Notes under the pieces: model-generated | The model's input: the letters and a program-made list of their open reading frames with translations, nothing else | Told to the model about the DNA's origin: nothing | Database searches by the model: none | Virus record (IMG/VR): IMGVR_UViG_3300042556_001810 | Span: 1 to 39,598 of that record | Origin: a virus | Reading direction: 5' to 3' (one strand) | Length of the DNA: 39,598 bases | Translations under genes and position numbers: made by a program | Shown here: positions 8,591 through 15,669 of the stretch, in pieces | Layout of the letters: each line of letters starts with the position of its first letter | Numbering within the stretch: the first letter of the stretch is position 1

Positions 8591-9763
8591 ATGGCTAATC
8601 CCAATCTCAAAGTAGTTCGCCGCCGCCTCACTGGCGCGGCAGGTGCCCCTTCCGACATGGAAGCGGGACAAATCGCAATCAATTCCGTTGACGAAAAAGT
8701 CTATATCCACAACGGCACTTCCGCAATCCCCGTCGCGGGCAAAGGCGAGTTCGTGGACAAAGGCTCCGAGCAAAGCGTCACCGGCAAGAAAAATTTCACT
8801 GCGATCACGGTCTCCACGACCCCCGCAGACGCCAACGATGCGGTTCGCAAGACCGATCTCGACACCGAAGTCACTGCACTTCAAGGTGCCATCACGACTG
8901 AAGCCGGAACCCGTGAAGCGGCAGACACCGCTCTTGGTCTCCGAATCGACGCCCTAGGGAGCGCCTTCAACTATGTCGGCACTGTAAACGGCGGAGCAAA
9001 CTCCGGCGCGGCGACCAACCTTGCCTCGCTGACCGAGAAGGACGCGGGAGATTACTACAAAGTAGGCACGGCGGGTCACTTCGTCCTCGCCCCAGCGGCT
9101 TCGTTCTTCGCTAACAGCGGAGACGGCCTTGTCTTCAACCTCGCTAATGGAATCGACAAGCTCGACAACACCGACAGCACCGTTGCAGGCACCGCAAACG
9201 AGATTTCCGTCACAGGCTCTACCGACACTGGCTACACCGTGGCGATCGACGCCGTTTTCTCGGGTCGCGTTACCGCGCTCGAAACGACCGCCTCGAACCT
9301 CGGCACCATGTCCACTCAGGACGCCGACGCGGTCGCCATCACTGGCGGCACGATCAACGGCACTGCGATTGGCGGCACGACTGCTGCGGCTGGCGCGTTC
9401 ACGACCCTGACCGCTTCCTCGACCGCGACTCTGAACACCCTTGCCAGTTCCGGCGCTACCCTCACGGGCGGCACGATCAATGGCATGGCAATCGGCGGCA
9501 CGACTGCTGCTGCGGGCGCGTTCACCACGCTCTCGGCCTCCTCGACCGCGACCCTGAACACCCTCGCCAGTTCCGGCGCTACCCTCACGGGCGGCTCGAT
9601 CGACAACATGGTCATTGGTGGCACAACCGCCGTTGCGGGTTCCTTCACTGCGGTTTCGGCTTCGACAATCAGCGCCTCCGGCAATGCGACCTTCAATGGC
9701 AACATTGTGGGTGACGGCTCGACCGAAATCACAGATTGCATCATTGACGCGGGAACATTCTGA
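8591..9763 (+). CDS. Repetitive tail fibre protein
   Basis: A 390-residue protein. The N-terminus (MANPNLKVVRRRLTGAAGAP ... GQIAINSVDEKVYIHNGT) is the attachment domain found at the start of many phage fibre proteins. It is followed by 'VTGKKNFTAITVSTTPADAN', a hyaluronidase/fibre-like segment. The C-terminal third has three 41-residue repeats (GGTINGxAIGGTTAAAGAF), which would form a beta-helical shaft. It ends STEITDCIIDAGTF. Preceded by a good promoter. Probably a virion fibre; receptor unknown. Confidence 0.8.
   Translation: MANPNLKVVRRRLTGAAGAPSDMEAGQIAINSVDEKVYIHNGTSAIPVAGKGEFVDKGSEQSVTGKKNFTAITVSTTPADANDAVRKTDLDTEVTALQGAITTEAGTREAADTALGLRIDALGSAFNYVGTVNGGANSGAATNLASLTEKDAGDYYKVGTAGHFVLAPAASFFANSGDGLVFNLANGIDKLDNTDSTVAGTANEISVTGSTDTGYTVAIDAVFSGRVTALETTASNLGTMSTQDADAVAITGGTINGTAIGGTTAAAGAFTTLTASSTATLNTLASSGATLTGGTINGMAIGGTTAAAGAFTTLSASSTATLNTLASSGATLTGGSIDNMVIGGTTAVAGSFTAVSASTISASGNATFNGNIVGDGSTEITDCIIDAGTF
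9344..9665 (+). repeat. Three 123-bp tandem repeats in the 8591 fibre gene
   Basis: Units begin at 9344, 9467 and 9590 at exact 123-bp spacing (41 codons), reading GG(T/S)I ... IGGTTAxAG ... SATLTG. The third unit is diverged and runs into the C-terminal cap. Confidence 0.75.
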
Positions 9764-9768
9764 TCCCA

Positions 9769-10107
9769 ATGGGTTCTAGTAGAGTATCACTGCTCAAAAG
9801 CGAGGTCGTGGGGCAACTCCCCACGGCCTCTGCCATGGCCGTCGGCGAGTTGGCGGTCAACTACGCCGACAAGAAAATCTTCGGTAAGCACCCTGGCTCC
9901 GGCGCAGTTGTGCAGGTTGCGGCCTCCCCGATTCATAAATCCGCTCACGCAATGGGCGGGTCGGATGTGCTCACTCCTGCCGATATTGGGGCTATCGCTA
10001 AAAACATTTCGGACTCTAAGCCCGTCAATAATATTCGAGCCATAACATCAAGCGAATATGATGCTCTTGGATCACCTGACGCAAACACAATTTATTTTAT
10101 TCTTTAA
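9769..10107 (+). CDS. Fibre adaptor / upper-fibre-like protein
   Basis: A 112-residue protein. The N-terminal half repeats the fibre attachment theme (SRVSLLKSEVVGQLPTASAM, AVGELAVNYADKKIFGKHPG). The C-terminus NIRAITSSEYDALGSPDANT-IYFIL matches the 'Y-D-A-L ... D-x-N-T-I-Y-F-I' ending common in phage upper-fibre proteins. Base composition changes inside the gene: GC-rich to about 9980, then clearly AT-richer, suggesting a recombination joint at the domain boundary. It is followed two bases later by the leucine-rich-repeat gene, which it may anchor to the tail. Confidence 0.7.
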   Translation: MGSSRVSLLKSEVVGQLPTASAMAVGELAVNYADKKIFGKHPGSGAVVQVAASPIHKSAHAMGGSDVLTPADIGAIAKNISDSKPVNNIRAITSSEYDALGSPDANTIYFIL

Positions 10108-10109
10108 TT

Positions 10110-11468
10110 ATGCCATCAACAGCCGGACAAGTTTATTTAGGTGACTCATTGATTAACAATTTGAGATTTGATAACACCCCTGCTTGGACGCGACCGACTG
10201 CGTGGATTGCTATGCCGACAATTACATCTACCGAACAAAAAGTAGCTGCACTTTTTCTTGTAGGGGATAATGACAGTAATTTTGTTGCTTTTCGTTGCGC
10301 TGGAAACTACACAGTTGATTGGGGCGATGGTTTTATTGAAAATGTTGCAAGTAATGTCACAGCGCAACATAACTATGTGTTTAGTAATCTCTCGGCATCA
10401 ACAGAAATTGGGCCTGTTGATTCTAAAATGCGGCAGGCAATGATTGTCATAACTCCGCAAGCGGGACAAAATCTTACGTCTATTCAGTTCAATTTCAAGC
10501 ACACATCAGTTAATGCAACACAATATACAACACCAATTCTTGAAATTACTCTATCGGCTCCAAATTGCACAACATTGCTTATTGGAGGAACAACAGGGAA
10601 TTTAAGGCTTCTTGAGCGGTGCGCTATCCTGTCACATAAGGCGACAGGTTTAGCCAATCTATTTCAAAATTGTTCATCGCTCCAAAGTGTTCCTTTATTT
10701 GATATTTCGCCTGCGGCAAGCCTTGGCAGTATGTTTTTAGGTTGTGTCTCGCTTCGCAGCGTTCCTCTATTTAATCTTTCTAATGTGTCAAACATAAATG
10801 GTATGTTTAGCGGCTGCTCATCGCTCCAAAGTGTTCCTCTGTTTAATACTGCCGCTGCAACAAACATGAGTAATATGTTTCAAAATTGCACATCGCTCCA
10901 AAGTGTTCCTCTATTTAATACTGCGGCTGCTACAAACATGAGTGGTATGTTTCAAGCTTGCTCGGCACTTCGGAGTGTTCCTTTGTTTAATACTTTGAAT
11001 GTATTAACTATGAGCGGTATGTTTCAGACATGCGCCTCACTCAATAGAATCCCTTTATTCAATACTCCGAACCTAACAAATACGAGTATCATGTTTCAAA
11101 ACTGCACATCGCTTCAAAGTGTTCCGTTGTTTAACACTGCGCTCGTGACAAATATGAGCAGCATGTTTCAAAATTGCGTTTCACTTCAAAGCATTCCAGC
11201 CTTTAATTGCTCCAGCGCAACAAACATGGCTTCTTTTGCTTCAACTTGTCAGGCACTCAAGCGTTGCCAAGCAACAGGAATAAAAGCTTCTGTATCATTT
11301 GCATCCTGCACTCTTAGCGCAAGTGCGCTAAATGAAATCTACACCAATTTAGCAAATTTAAATTCTTCGCCACAGCAAACTATAACTGTCACAGGAAATT
11401 ATGGTGTAGCCACAGACAACCCCGCAATCGCAGCACCCCCGGAAAAAAATTGGAATGTTGTTGGATAA
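10110..11468 (+). CDS. BspA-like leucine-rich-repeat tail protein
   Basis: A 452-residue protein. The N-terminal ~175 residues contain an Ig/PKD-like phrase (FRCAGNYTVDWGDGFIENVA). Eight 24-residue repeats follow, of the form MSxMFQNCTSLQSVPLFNTA plus xxTN, the DUF285/BspA type of leucine-rich repeat known from bacterial surface proteins and some phages. The C-terminal ~50 residues are 'SASALNEIYTNLANLNSSPQ'. No signal peptide, so a virion part rather than a secreted adhesin. DNA is markedly AT-richer than the surrounding genes, indicating transfer from another genome. Likely a receptor-binding or adhesion module; the ligand is unknown. Confidence 0.85.
   Translation: MPSTAGQVYLGDSLINNLRFDNTPAWTRPTAWIAMPTITSTEQKVAALFLVGDNDSNFVAFRCAGNYTVDWGDGFIENVASNVTAQHNYVFSNLSASTEIGPVDSKMRQAMIVITPQAGQNLTSIQFNFKHTSVNATQYTTPILEITLSAPNCTTLLIGGTTGNLRLLERCAILSHKATGLANLFQNCSSLQSVPLFDISPAASLGSMFLGCVSLRSVPLFNLSNVSNINGMFSGCSSLQSVPLFNTAAATNMSNMFQNCTSLQSVPLFNTAAATNMSGMFQACSALRSVPLFNTLNVLTMSGMFQTCASLNRIPLFNTPNLTNTSIMFQNCTSLQSVPLFNTALVTNMSSMFQNCVSLQSIPAFNCSSATNMASFASTCQALKRCQATGIKASVSFASCTLSASALNEIYTNLANLNSSPQQTITVTGNYGVATDNPAIAAPPEKNWNVVG
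10650..11268 (+). repeat. 72-bp leucine-rich repeat array in the 10110 gene
   Basis: Eight full units plus a degenerate ninth at 24-codon spacing. The nucleotide phrase TCGCTCCAAAGTGTTCCTCT recurs almost unchanged in several units, so amplification is recent. Confidence 0.8.
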
Positions 11469-11472
11469 TTTT

Positions 11473-11655
11473 ATGGAAAACACATCTGGATTTTACAAGG
11501 AAGAAAAAGGCGAACTGATTTATGGCCCAAATTTTGTTTTGAGCAAAAATTTTGAACTCCGCAAAGAAACGCATGATCAATATACATACCCGGTAGGCGG
11601 GTTCTATTGGTTTGATTCCGAAACTGAAGCAAGGGCTTTTTTAAATATCTTCTGA
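11473..11655 (+). CDS. Small hypothetical protein
   Basis: A 60-residue protein, MENTSGFYKEEKGELIYGPN ..., ending FDSETEARAFLNIF. I prefer ATG 11473 over the in-frame ATG 11455, which lies inside the preceding gene. No family recognised; it shares the AT-rich composition of the leucine-rich-repeat gene and may have moved with it, perhaps as an accessory or assembly factor for that fibre. Confidence 0.55.
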   Translation: MENTSGFYKEEKGELIYGPNFVLSKNFELRKETHDQYTYPVGGFYWFDSETEARAFLNIF

Positions 11656-11658
11656 GCA

Positions 11659-11901
11659 ATGAACGAACTCGCTAAATACTTTGACATCGGGCTTAAAATC
11701 GCCAGCACCGTAGCGCTCCTCGCCGTTGCTCTGCTTGGAACAAAATTTGTTACTAAGGAGGAGTTTACGGCGGCAAACACTCGCATCGAGAAGATTGAGG
11801 CTGTTTTAATCAGGATGGAGCAGAACGCAGTCACCGATGCTCGCCACGACAACATTTTGAACGATCACGAAACCCGCATCCGTGGCCTCGAGCGCCGTTG
11901 A
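11659..11901 (+). CDS. Membrane protein with coiled coil (holin or spanin-like)
   Basis: An 80-residue protein. One N-terminal membrane segment (~residues 10-30, LKIASTVALLAVALLGTKFV) is followed by a charged helix (TKEEFTAANTRIEKIEAVLI). This topology occurs in phage inner-membrane spanins and accessory holins. It opens the lysis cassette. No catalytic residues. Start ATG 11659 is three bases after the previous stop. Confidence 0.6.
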   Translation: MNELAKYFDIGLKIASTVALLAVALLGTKFVTKEEFTAANTRIEKIEAVLIRMEQNAVTDARHDNILNDHETRIRGLERR

Positions 11902-11904
11902 ACC

Positions 11905-11926
11905 TTTGACACTTGCCCTCTAATCG
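11905..11926 (+). promoter_or_regulatory. TTTGACAC motif before the holin-like gene
   Basis: TTTGACAC (11905-11912) and a following CCCTC lie 22 bases before ATG 11927. The same pair occurs before the head genes at 34143 and 34440. Function unknown. Confidence 0.45.
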
Positions 11927-12100
11927 ATGAACGCAATCTACTTTGTCCTCGATCGTCTTTCGGAAAACAGCACTTGGCGCGGCCTCATCCTCGTCGCAGT
12001 CGCTCTCGGCGTGAAGCTCGAGCCAGAGATGCAAAACCAGATCATCGCCGCCGGGCTCGGCCTCGTCGGCACGATCAACATTTTCCGAAAAGGAAAATGA
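11927..12100 (+). CDS. Holin-like small membrane protein
   Basis: A 57-residue protein, MNAIYFVLDRLSENSTWRGL followed by a hydrophobic ILVAVALGV, a short turn (KLEPEMQNQ), a second hydrophobic stretch (IIAAGLGLVGTINIF) and a basic tail RKGK. Two membrane helices with a basic C-terminus and the 'SENSTWRGLI' start are typical of small phage holins, which make lesions in the inner membrane so the endolysin can act. Its ATGA overlaps the next gene, and the amidase is two genes on. Fairly confident from topology and context. Confidence 0.75.
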   Translation: MNAIYFVLDRLSENSTWRGLILVAVALGVKLEPEMQNQIIAAGLGLVGTINIFRKGK

Positions 12101-12348
12101 ACCCAAAACAAGTCGCCGCGACCGCAGTCATGCTCGCGTGGGTTTTTCTGGCGATTAGTTTTCTGAGCGGATGCGTGGCCGTCCCCATGCCTCCCTTCGG
12201 TGAAAGAGTGGGCGAAGCCGGAACGCTCCACATCCGCGCCACGGTCCGCTTCGAGCCACGCCTGAGCAACAGCGAAGCCGCCAACCGCGACCTCTGGAAC
12301 GCTCTTGGTGAGTTCCAAAAAACCCTGCCCGCGCTCAAGGACAAATGA
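12097..12348 (+). CDS. Small lipoprotein, possible outer spanin
   Basis: An 83-residue protein. Residues 1-26 form a lipoprotein signal with a lipobox (VFLAISFLSGC, Cys ~25), so the mature protein would be lipid-anchored. The remainder (RFEPRLSNSEAANRDLWNAL) is predicted helical and hydrophilic. A lipoprotein between holin and endolysin suits an outer-membrane spanin, with the 11659 product as a possible partner, which would imply a diderm host. Spanin role is inferred from position. ATG 12097 overlaps the previous TGA. Confidence 0.65.
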   Translation: MNPKQVAATAVMLAWVFLAISFLSGCVAVPMPPFGERVGEAGTLHIRATVRFEPRLSNSEAANRDLWNALGEFQKTLPALKDK

Positions 12349-12938
12349 TTTCGCTCCTCGCCCGCTTCTTCATGTTGCCACGCCCGGCGCAATCCCCCGC
12401 GCCCGCGCCTGAGTCGAAGCCCGAGAAGCCACCCAAAACCTCCGGCCTCCTCAAGCCCGAGCCAAAGTTTTACCAACAGACAAACAAGAAGACGCCCAAC
12501 ATCTCAGCGGGCCGCGTCATCAAACCGACGCACATCGTCCTGCACCACACCTCCGGCGCTTACGCCGGATCCGTCTCGTGGTGCTGTGATCCGGCCAGCA
12601 AAGTCAGCTACCACTGCATAATCGCCCGCAACGGCAAACGCACGACTCTCGCCCTCCCCACCCAGCGAACCTGGCACGCCGGGGTCAGCTCGTGGCAAGG
12701 CCGCAAAGATGTCAACTCATTCAGCGTCGGCATGGCATGGGAAGGGGACACCTTCTCGACCCCATTGAGCGAAGACGCACTCCTCTCCGCCGTCGAATAT
12801 CTCCTCCCCATCCTCCGCGAAAACAACATCCCCCTCGCAAACATCCTGCGCCACGCCGACATCGCCCCCGGCCGCAAAGACGACTGCTCCCCAACCGCCC
12901 ACGCCGCGCTCCTAGCGGCCCTCAACCGCGTCCTGTAA
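12345..12938 (+). CDS. N-acetylmuramoyl-L-alanine amidase (endolysin)
   Basis: A 197-residue peptidoglycan amidase of the Amidase_2/PGRP fold, which cuts the bond between MurNAc and the stem peptide. After a Pro-rich ~55-residue N-terminal tail the fold begins with THIVLHHTSG (first zinc His). 'TWHAGVSSWQGRKDVNSFSV' and 'GMAWEGD' follow, then 'ILRHADIAPGRKDDCSP', carrying the second zinc His and the Cys/Asp ligand region. No clear signal peptide, so release through the holin is expected. ATG overlaps the lipoprotein stop; TAA overlaps the next ATG. Confident. Confidence 0.92.
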   Translation: MISLLARFFMLPRPAQSPAPAPESKPEKPPKTSGLLKPEPKFYQQTNKKTPNISAGRVIKPTHIVLHHTSGAYAGSVSWCCDPASKVSYHCIIARNGKRTTLALPTQRTWHAGVSSWQGRKDVNSFSVGMAWEGDTFSTPLSEDALLSAVEYLLPILRENNIPLANILRHADIAPGRKDDCSPTAHAALLAALNRVL

Positions 12939-13177
12939 TGGCAAAAAAACCAGCCCCGCCCAAAGACCGCGAGGCCGTCATGCTCCAAGCCCGCGCCCTC
13001 CTCGCCGAGCATTTCGCGCATGGCATCTGCGTGGTGTCTTGGGAGGACGAAGGCACCACCTACAACATGGATTTCAAATTTGGCAATGACTACGCCGCCA
13101 AAGCCCTCGCCCGCGAAGCCGAAGAACTTCTCTGGCCCCTCGAGGAAGAAGAAGAGGAAGACGAAGAAGAAGTATGA
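12938..13177 (+). CDS. Small acidic hypothetical protein
   Basis: A 79-residue protein, MAKKPAPPKDREAVMLQARA ..., ending in a polyacidic tail of Glu and Asp. The middle 'ICVVSWEDEGTTYNMDFKFG' looks like a small alpha/beta fold. Start ATG 12938 overlaps the amidase TAA. Not recognised; acidic tails occur in DNA-mimic or binding-partner proteins, but nothing specific supports that. Confidence 0.65.
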   Translation: MAKKPAPPKDREAVMLQARALLAEHFAHGICVVSWEDEGTTYNMDFKFGNDYAAKALAREAEELLWPLEEEEEEDEEEV

Positions 13178-13431
13178 AGGCCACGCTTGAGTTCACCCTA
13201 CCCGAAGAACGCACCGAGCACATCTGCGCGGTCAAGGGAATGGACACGATTTTAATACTGGATGACCTTCTTAACGAAATCCGCGCCTTCCTTAAACATG
13301 GCAGCGGAGAATTTCGGCAATGGCGAGACGACGAAGGCGAGACCCGCACAGGGTGCGACGCCACGCTCGAAAAAATCCGCTCCTACATCTGGGAGTTAAG
13401 AAAAGACAACGAGATTCCCGACATCCCATGA
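13174..13431 (+). CDS. Hypothetical protein
   Basis: An 85-residue protein, MKATLEFTLPEERTEHICAV ..., 'LLNEIRAFLKHGSGEFRQWR', ending RSYIWELRKDNEIPDIP. Similar short proteins are seen in phage genomes, but I assign no function. ATGA overlaps both neighbours. Confidence 0.65.
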   Translation: MKATLEFTLPEERTEHICAVKGMDTILILDDLLNEIRAFLKHGSGEFRQWRDDEGETRTGCDATLEKIRSYIWELRKDNEIPDIP

Positions 13432-14159
13432 CACCGATCCGAAAATGGAAAAAGTGGATGGCTGTCGGATGCTCACACGGCGAACTCATCTGCCCCGAAA
13501 GCCGCCGCGCTGTGCTGGATTTTTCCAAGAAATTTCGCCCAGACTTCCGTGCGCATCTAGGCGATTTTATCGACCTCGCCGCCATGCGCGGTGGCGTCGC
13601 CTCCGATGTGGACAGCAAAGACCGCGCTCGCAACATCGCCCAAGATGTCAGCGAGGGGATTTCATTCCTCTACGAATTTGCTCCGAATGTGATCATGCTC
13701 GGCAACCACGAAGCCAGACTGAGCCGCATGGCAGAATCCCCCAACGCCGTCCACGCCCACGCCGCGCAGACCGTCCTCAACGAACTCGGAGACTGCGCCA
13801 AAAAGCTCAAGGCGCGCATCTACCCCTACCACAATTCAAAAGGCGTCCACCGCCTCGGAGACCTCGCCATGGTCCACGGCTATTCCTGCAATGTGTCTGC
13901 CATCCGCGACCACGCCGAGACCTACGGCAAAGTCATCATGGCCCACCTCCACCGAGTAGGCATCGAGCGCGGCCGCCGCATCGATTCTCCCACCGGCTAC
14001 TGCCTCGGAGCGATCTGCAATCTCGACATGGACTACAGCTCCACCCGCCGAGCGTCATTGGCCCACTCGTCTGGCTTCGCGTGGGGCTACTTCACCGACA
14101 ACTCAACAACCGTCAACCTGTGCGAAAGACAAAAAAACCAACCGTGGCTTCTGCCGTAG
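13428..14159 (+). CDS. Calcineurin-like metallophosphoesterase
   Basis: A 243-residue phosphoesterase. Metal-binding motifs appear in order: VGCSHGEL (usual D-x-H modified to S-H), HLGDFID (GD), MLGNHEAR (GNHE), MVHGYS (GH-like) and MAHLHRVG (H-x-H). It could hydrolyse phosphodiesters in nucleic acid or nucleotides; substrate unknown. The first motif lacks the usual Asp (SH rather than DxH), so activity may differ. ATG 13428 overlaps the previous TGA. Lying between lysis genes and the attachment site, it could be an accessory (moron) gene. Confidence 0.8.
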   Translation: MTPIRKWKKWMAVGCSHGELICPESRRAVLDFSKKFRPDFRAHLGDFIDLAAMRGGVASDVDSKDRARNIAQDVSEGISFLYEFAPNVIMLGNHEARLSRMAESPNAVHAHAAQTVLNELGDCAKKLKARIYPYHNSKGVHRLGDLAMVHGYSCNVSAIRDHAETYGKVIMAHLHRVGIERGRRIDSPTGYCLGAICNLDMDYSSTRRASLAHSSGFAWGYFTDNSTTVNLCERQKNQPWLLP

Positions 14160-14419
14160 AAAAAGCCTGGGGCGCCTTCTTTCAGTCGACGGCCGCATGC
14201 GACCCCTCTGAACTGAAAAAGGAAGGCTGGATGACCAACATGGAAATTTCCGAGCTATCAAAGCTCAAAGGCGAAGCCGGTCGACAGCTCGCCGACAAAG
14301 GCGTCCGCTCTGGCGTCCTTGAAAAAAAAGTAGCCAAAATTTTGATCAATGGCCGTCGAGCCAATGTCAATTTCTACAGGCCTCGGGCAACACCGGGCAA
14401 CACTCCCGCAAGTCATTGA
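14120..14419 (+). CDS. Hypothetical protein overlapping the phosphoesterase end
   Basis: A 99-residue protein read from GTG 14120: MRKTKKPTVASAVEKAWGAF ... 'MTNMEISELSKLKGEAGRQL' ... ending RATPGNTPASH. The 'ELSKLKGEAGRQLADKGVRSG' segment resembles a small winged-helix domain. It overlaps the phosphoesterase by 40 bases. Its 3' end contains two of the GGGCAACA repeats next to the attachment core, so the gene and att site have evolved together. Start choice uncertain. Confidence 0.6.
   Translation: MRKTKKPTVASAVEKAWGAFFQSTAACDPSELKKEGWMTNMEISELSKLKGEAGRQLADKGVRSGVLEKKVAKILINGRRANVNFYRPRATPGNTPASH
14384..14402 (+). repeat. Left arm-type integrase sites (2 x CGGGCAACA)
   Basis: CGGGCAACA occurs at 14384-14392 and 14394-14402. 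Three further copies lie on the other side of the tRNA-like core. Paired short repeats flanking a core are what tyrosine integrases bind with their N-terminal arm domain. Confidence 0.6.
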
Positions 14420-14438
14420 AAAACAAAGCCAAGAAAGC

Positions 14439-14494
14439 GACTTAAAATCCGTTTTCGCGAAAGCGGAGTGCGGGTTCAAGTCCCGCCGCCGGCA
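14439..14494 (+). other. Attachment-site core: 3' half of tRNA-Leu(UAA)
   Basis: Positions 14439-14494 read as the 3' half of a tRNA-Leu: anticodon loop CTTAAAA (14441-14447, anticodon TAA), long variable arm with TTTCGCGAAA, T-arm GCGGG-TTCAAGT-CCCGC (14470-14486), acceptor strand CGCCGGC and discriminator A (14494). No 5' half is present; the 5' side of the anticodon stem fails to pair beyond two bases. This is how phages that integrate into the anticodon loop carry their att site, restoring the host tRNA on integration. The integrase gene follows directly. Confidence 0.8.
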
Positions 14495-14603
14495 GAGCGA
14501 GTTGTGACGATTTGGGCTAGGTTTTATGCGGGTTGGCGGGCGGTTGGCTTCTTGAAACTACAGGCGGGAAGTGGTGGCTACTGGAAGAAAATAGTTGCGA
14601 TTT

Positions 14604-14632
14604 CGGGCAACACGGGCAACAAGTGGGCAACA
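14604..14632 (+). repeat. Right arm-type integrase sites (3 x GGGCAACA)
   Basis: CGGGCAACA at 14604-14612 and 14613-14621, and TGGGCAACA at 14624-14632. They end four bases before the integrase ATG, so integrase bound here could also repress its own gene. Confidence 0.6.
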
Positions 14633-14636
14633 GACC

Positions 14637-15656
14637 ATGAGTGCCTTTCTTGTCAGTCCATACCCGCAGCGGCCTTCGACGCCTTGGAAGCTGACGATCC
14701 CGCAGAAAATTTTTGGGAAAAGGATTCGCCGGTTTTATCGCACCGAGGCGGAGGCTTGGGCGGCGGGGCCGGGGCTGGTGGAGAAACTTCAGAAGGGTGG
14801 GACGGATTCGCTCTCGGAGGAGCAGGCGAGGGGTATGTCGATGAAGTCGGCGGTGCGGGATTATCTGGCTTCCAAAACGGGGTCTTCGGAACGGCATCGT
14901 GAGAAACTTGAAAAAATATGTGGGGAGCTTTTGGATGCTTTCCCTGGCGCGGTGGCGGCGGTCACTCCGATGCAGGCGGCGAGGGTCTTTGCCAAGGTTC
15001 AAGGCGCGCCGACGACGCGGGCGGGGTGGCATCGTTACGCCTCCGGGTTCTTTCGGTGGTGCGTTGATATGGAACTTCTGGACCGAAATCCATTTCGCCG
15101 CGTCGTGGCGCCGGAGGCTGAGAGTAAAAGGTCACTGATCTCGGCGAAGGAACTGCGGGCGATCTTAGATGCGGAGATGTCGGATGCGCTGCGCGCTTGG
15201 TTTCTTCTCGGTGCCTTTGCTGGGTTGCGGTCCATCGAGGTCCATCGAATGCGGTGGGAGGATGTGGACCCGAAGACAGGACAGATCGAGGTTCGGAGGG
15301 AGGTTTCGAAACAATCCTCGGGCCTGCCGGAGCGGATCGTGGATTTCACGGAGCCGCTGGCGAGGCGGAAGGAATTTTTCAAAGGAAAATCGGGGCTGAT
15401 TGTGCCTCCGAAATCTCTCCGGCTTTATCGGGAGCGGGAGGCGCTGATCGAGCGGCTGAACAATGAGGGCGTGGTGCCGTGGGCTATGCTGCCAGAGAAC
15501 GCACTCCGCCATTCTTTCGCTACCTACCACCTCGGCCGATGCCAAGATGCGGGCAAGACCGCGCATCAGATGGGGCATTCGTCAACGGCTCTGGTTCTCA
15601 AGACCTACGCGGTGCCGTCTCGCAAGGCGGACTGGCGGGCTTGGTGGAGGGTTTAG
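14637..15656 (+). CDS. int: Tyrosine-type site-specific integrase
   Basis: A 339-residue recombinase that inserts and excises the phage at the adjacent tRNA-Leu site. The N-terminal ~70 residues form a basic arm-binding part (FGKRIRRFYRTEAEAWAAG), followed by a SAM-like core-binding domain (~80-165) and the catalytic domain. Catalytic residues visible: Arg in AFAGLRSIEVHRM, Arg-His in NALRHSFATYHL, His in MGHSS and nucleophile Tyr in VLKTYAVP. The usual His of HxLRH is Asn here (ENALRH). I use ATG 14637; an in-frame upstream ATG at 14595 would cross the arm-type repeats. Ends 13 bases from the convergent gene 15670. Confidence 0.92.
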   Translation: MSAFLVSPYPQRPSTPWKLTIPQKIFGKRIRRFYRTEAEAWAAGPGLVEKLQKGGTDSLSEEQARGMSMKSAVRDYLASKTGSSERHREKLEKICGELLDAFPGAVAAVTPMQAARVFAKVQGAPTTRAGWHRYASGFFRWCVDMELLDRNPFRRVVAPEAESKRSLISAKELRAILDAEMSDALRAWFLLGAFAGLRSIEVHRMRWEDVDPKTGQIEVRREVSKQSSGLPERIVDFTEPLARRKEFFKGKSGLIVPPKSLRLYREREALIERLNNEGVVPWAMLPENALRHSFATYHLGRCQDAGKTAHQMGHSSTALVLKTYAVPSRKADWRAWWRV

Positions 15657-15669
15657 GCGGACAGGTCGA

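Noticed and set aside
11905-11926. Ordinary sigma70 promoter at TTTGACAC
   Set aside because: A TTGACA-like hexamer is present, but the nearest TAAT-like box is only about nine bases away and nothing suitable lies at 16-18 bases here or at the other TTTGACAC copies.
13445-14119. Long upstream extension of the 14120 gene over the phosphoesterase
   Set aside because: The extension is dominated by Arg, Pro and His, typical of an off-frame reading of GC-rich coding DNA; the phosphoesterase frame has all metal motifs.
14439-14494. A functional tRNA-Leu gene
   Set aside because: The D-arm, the 5' acceptor strand and most of the 5' anticodon stem are missing; it is the att-type 3' half only.
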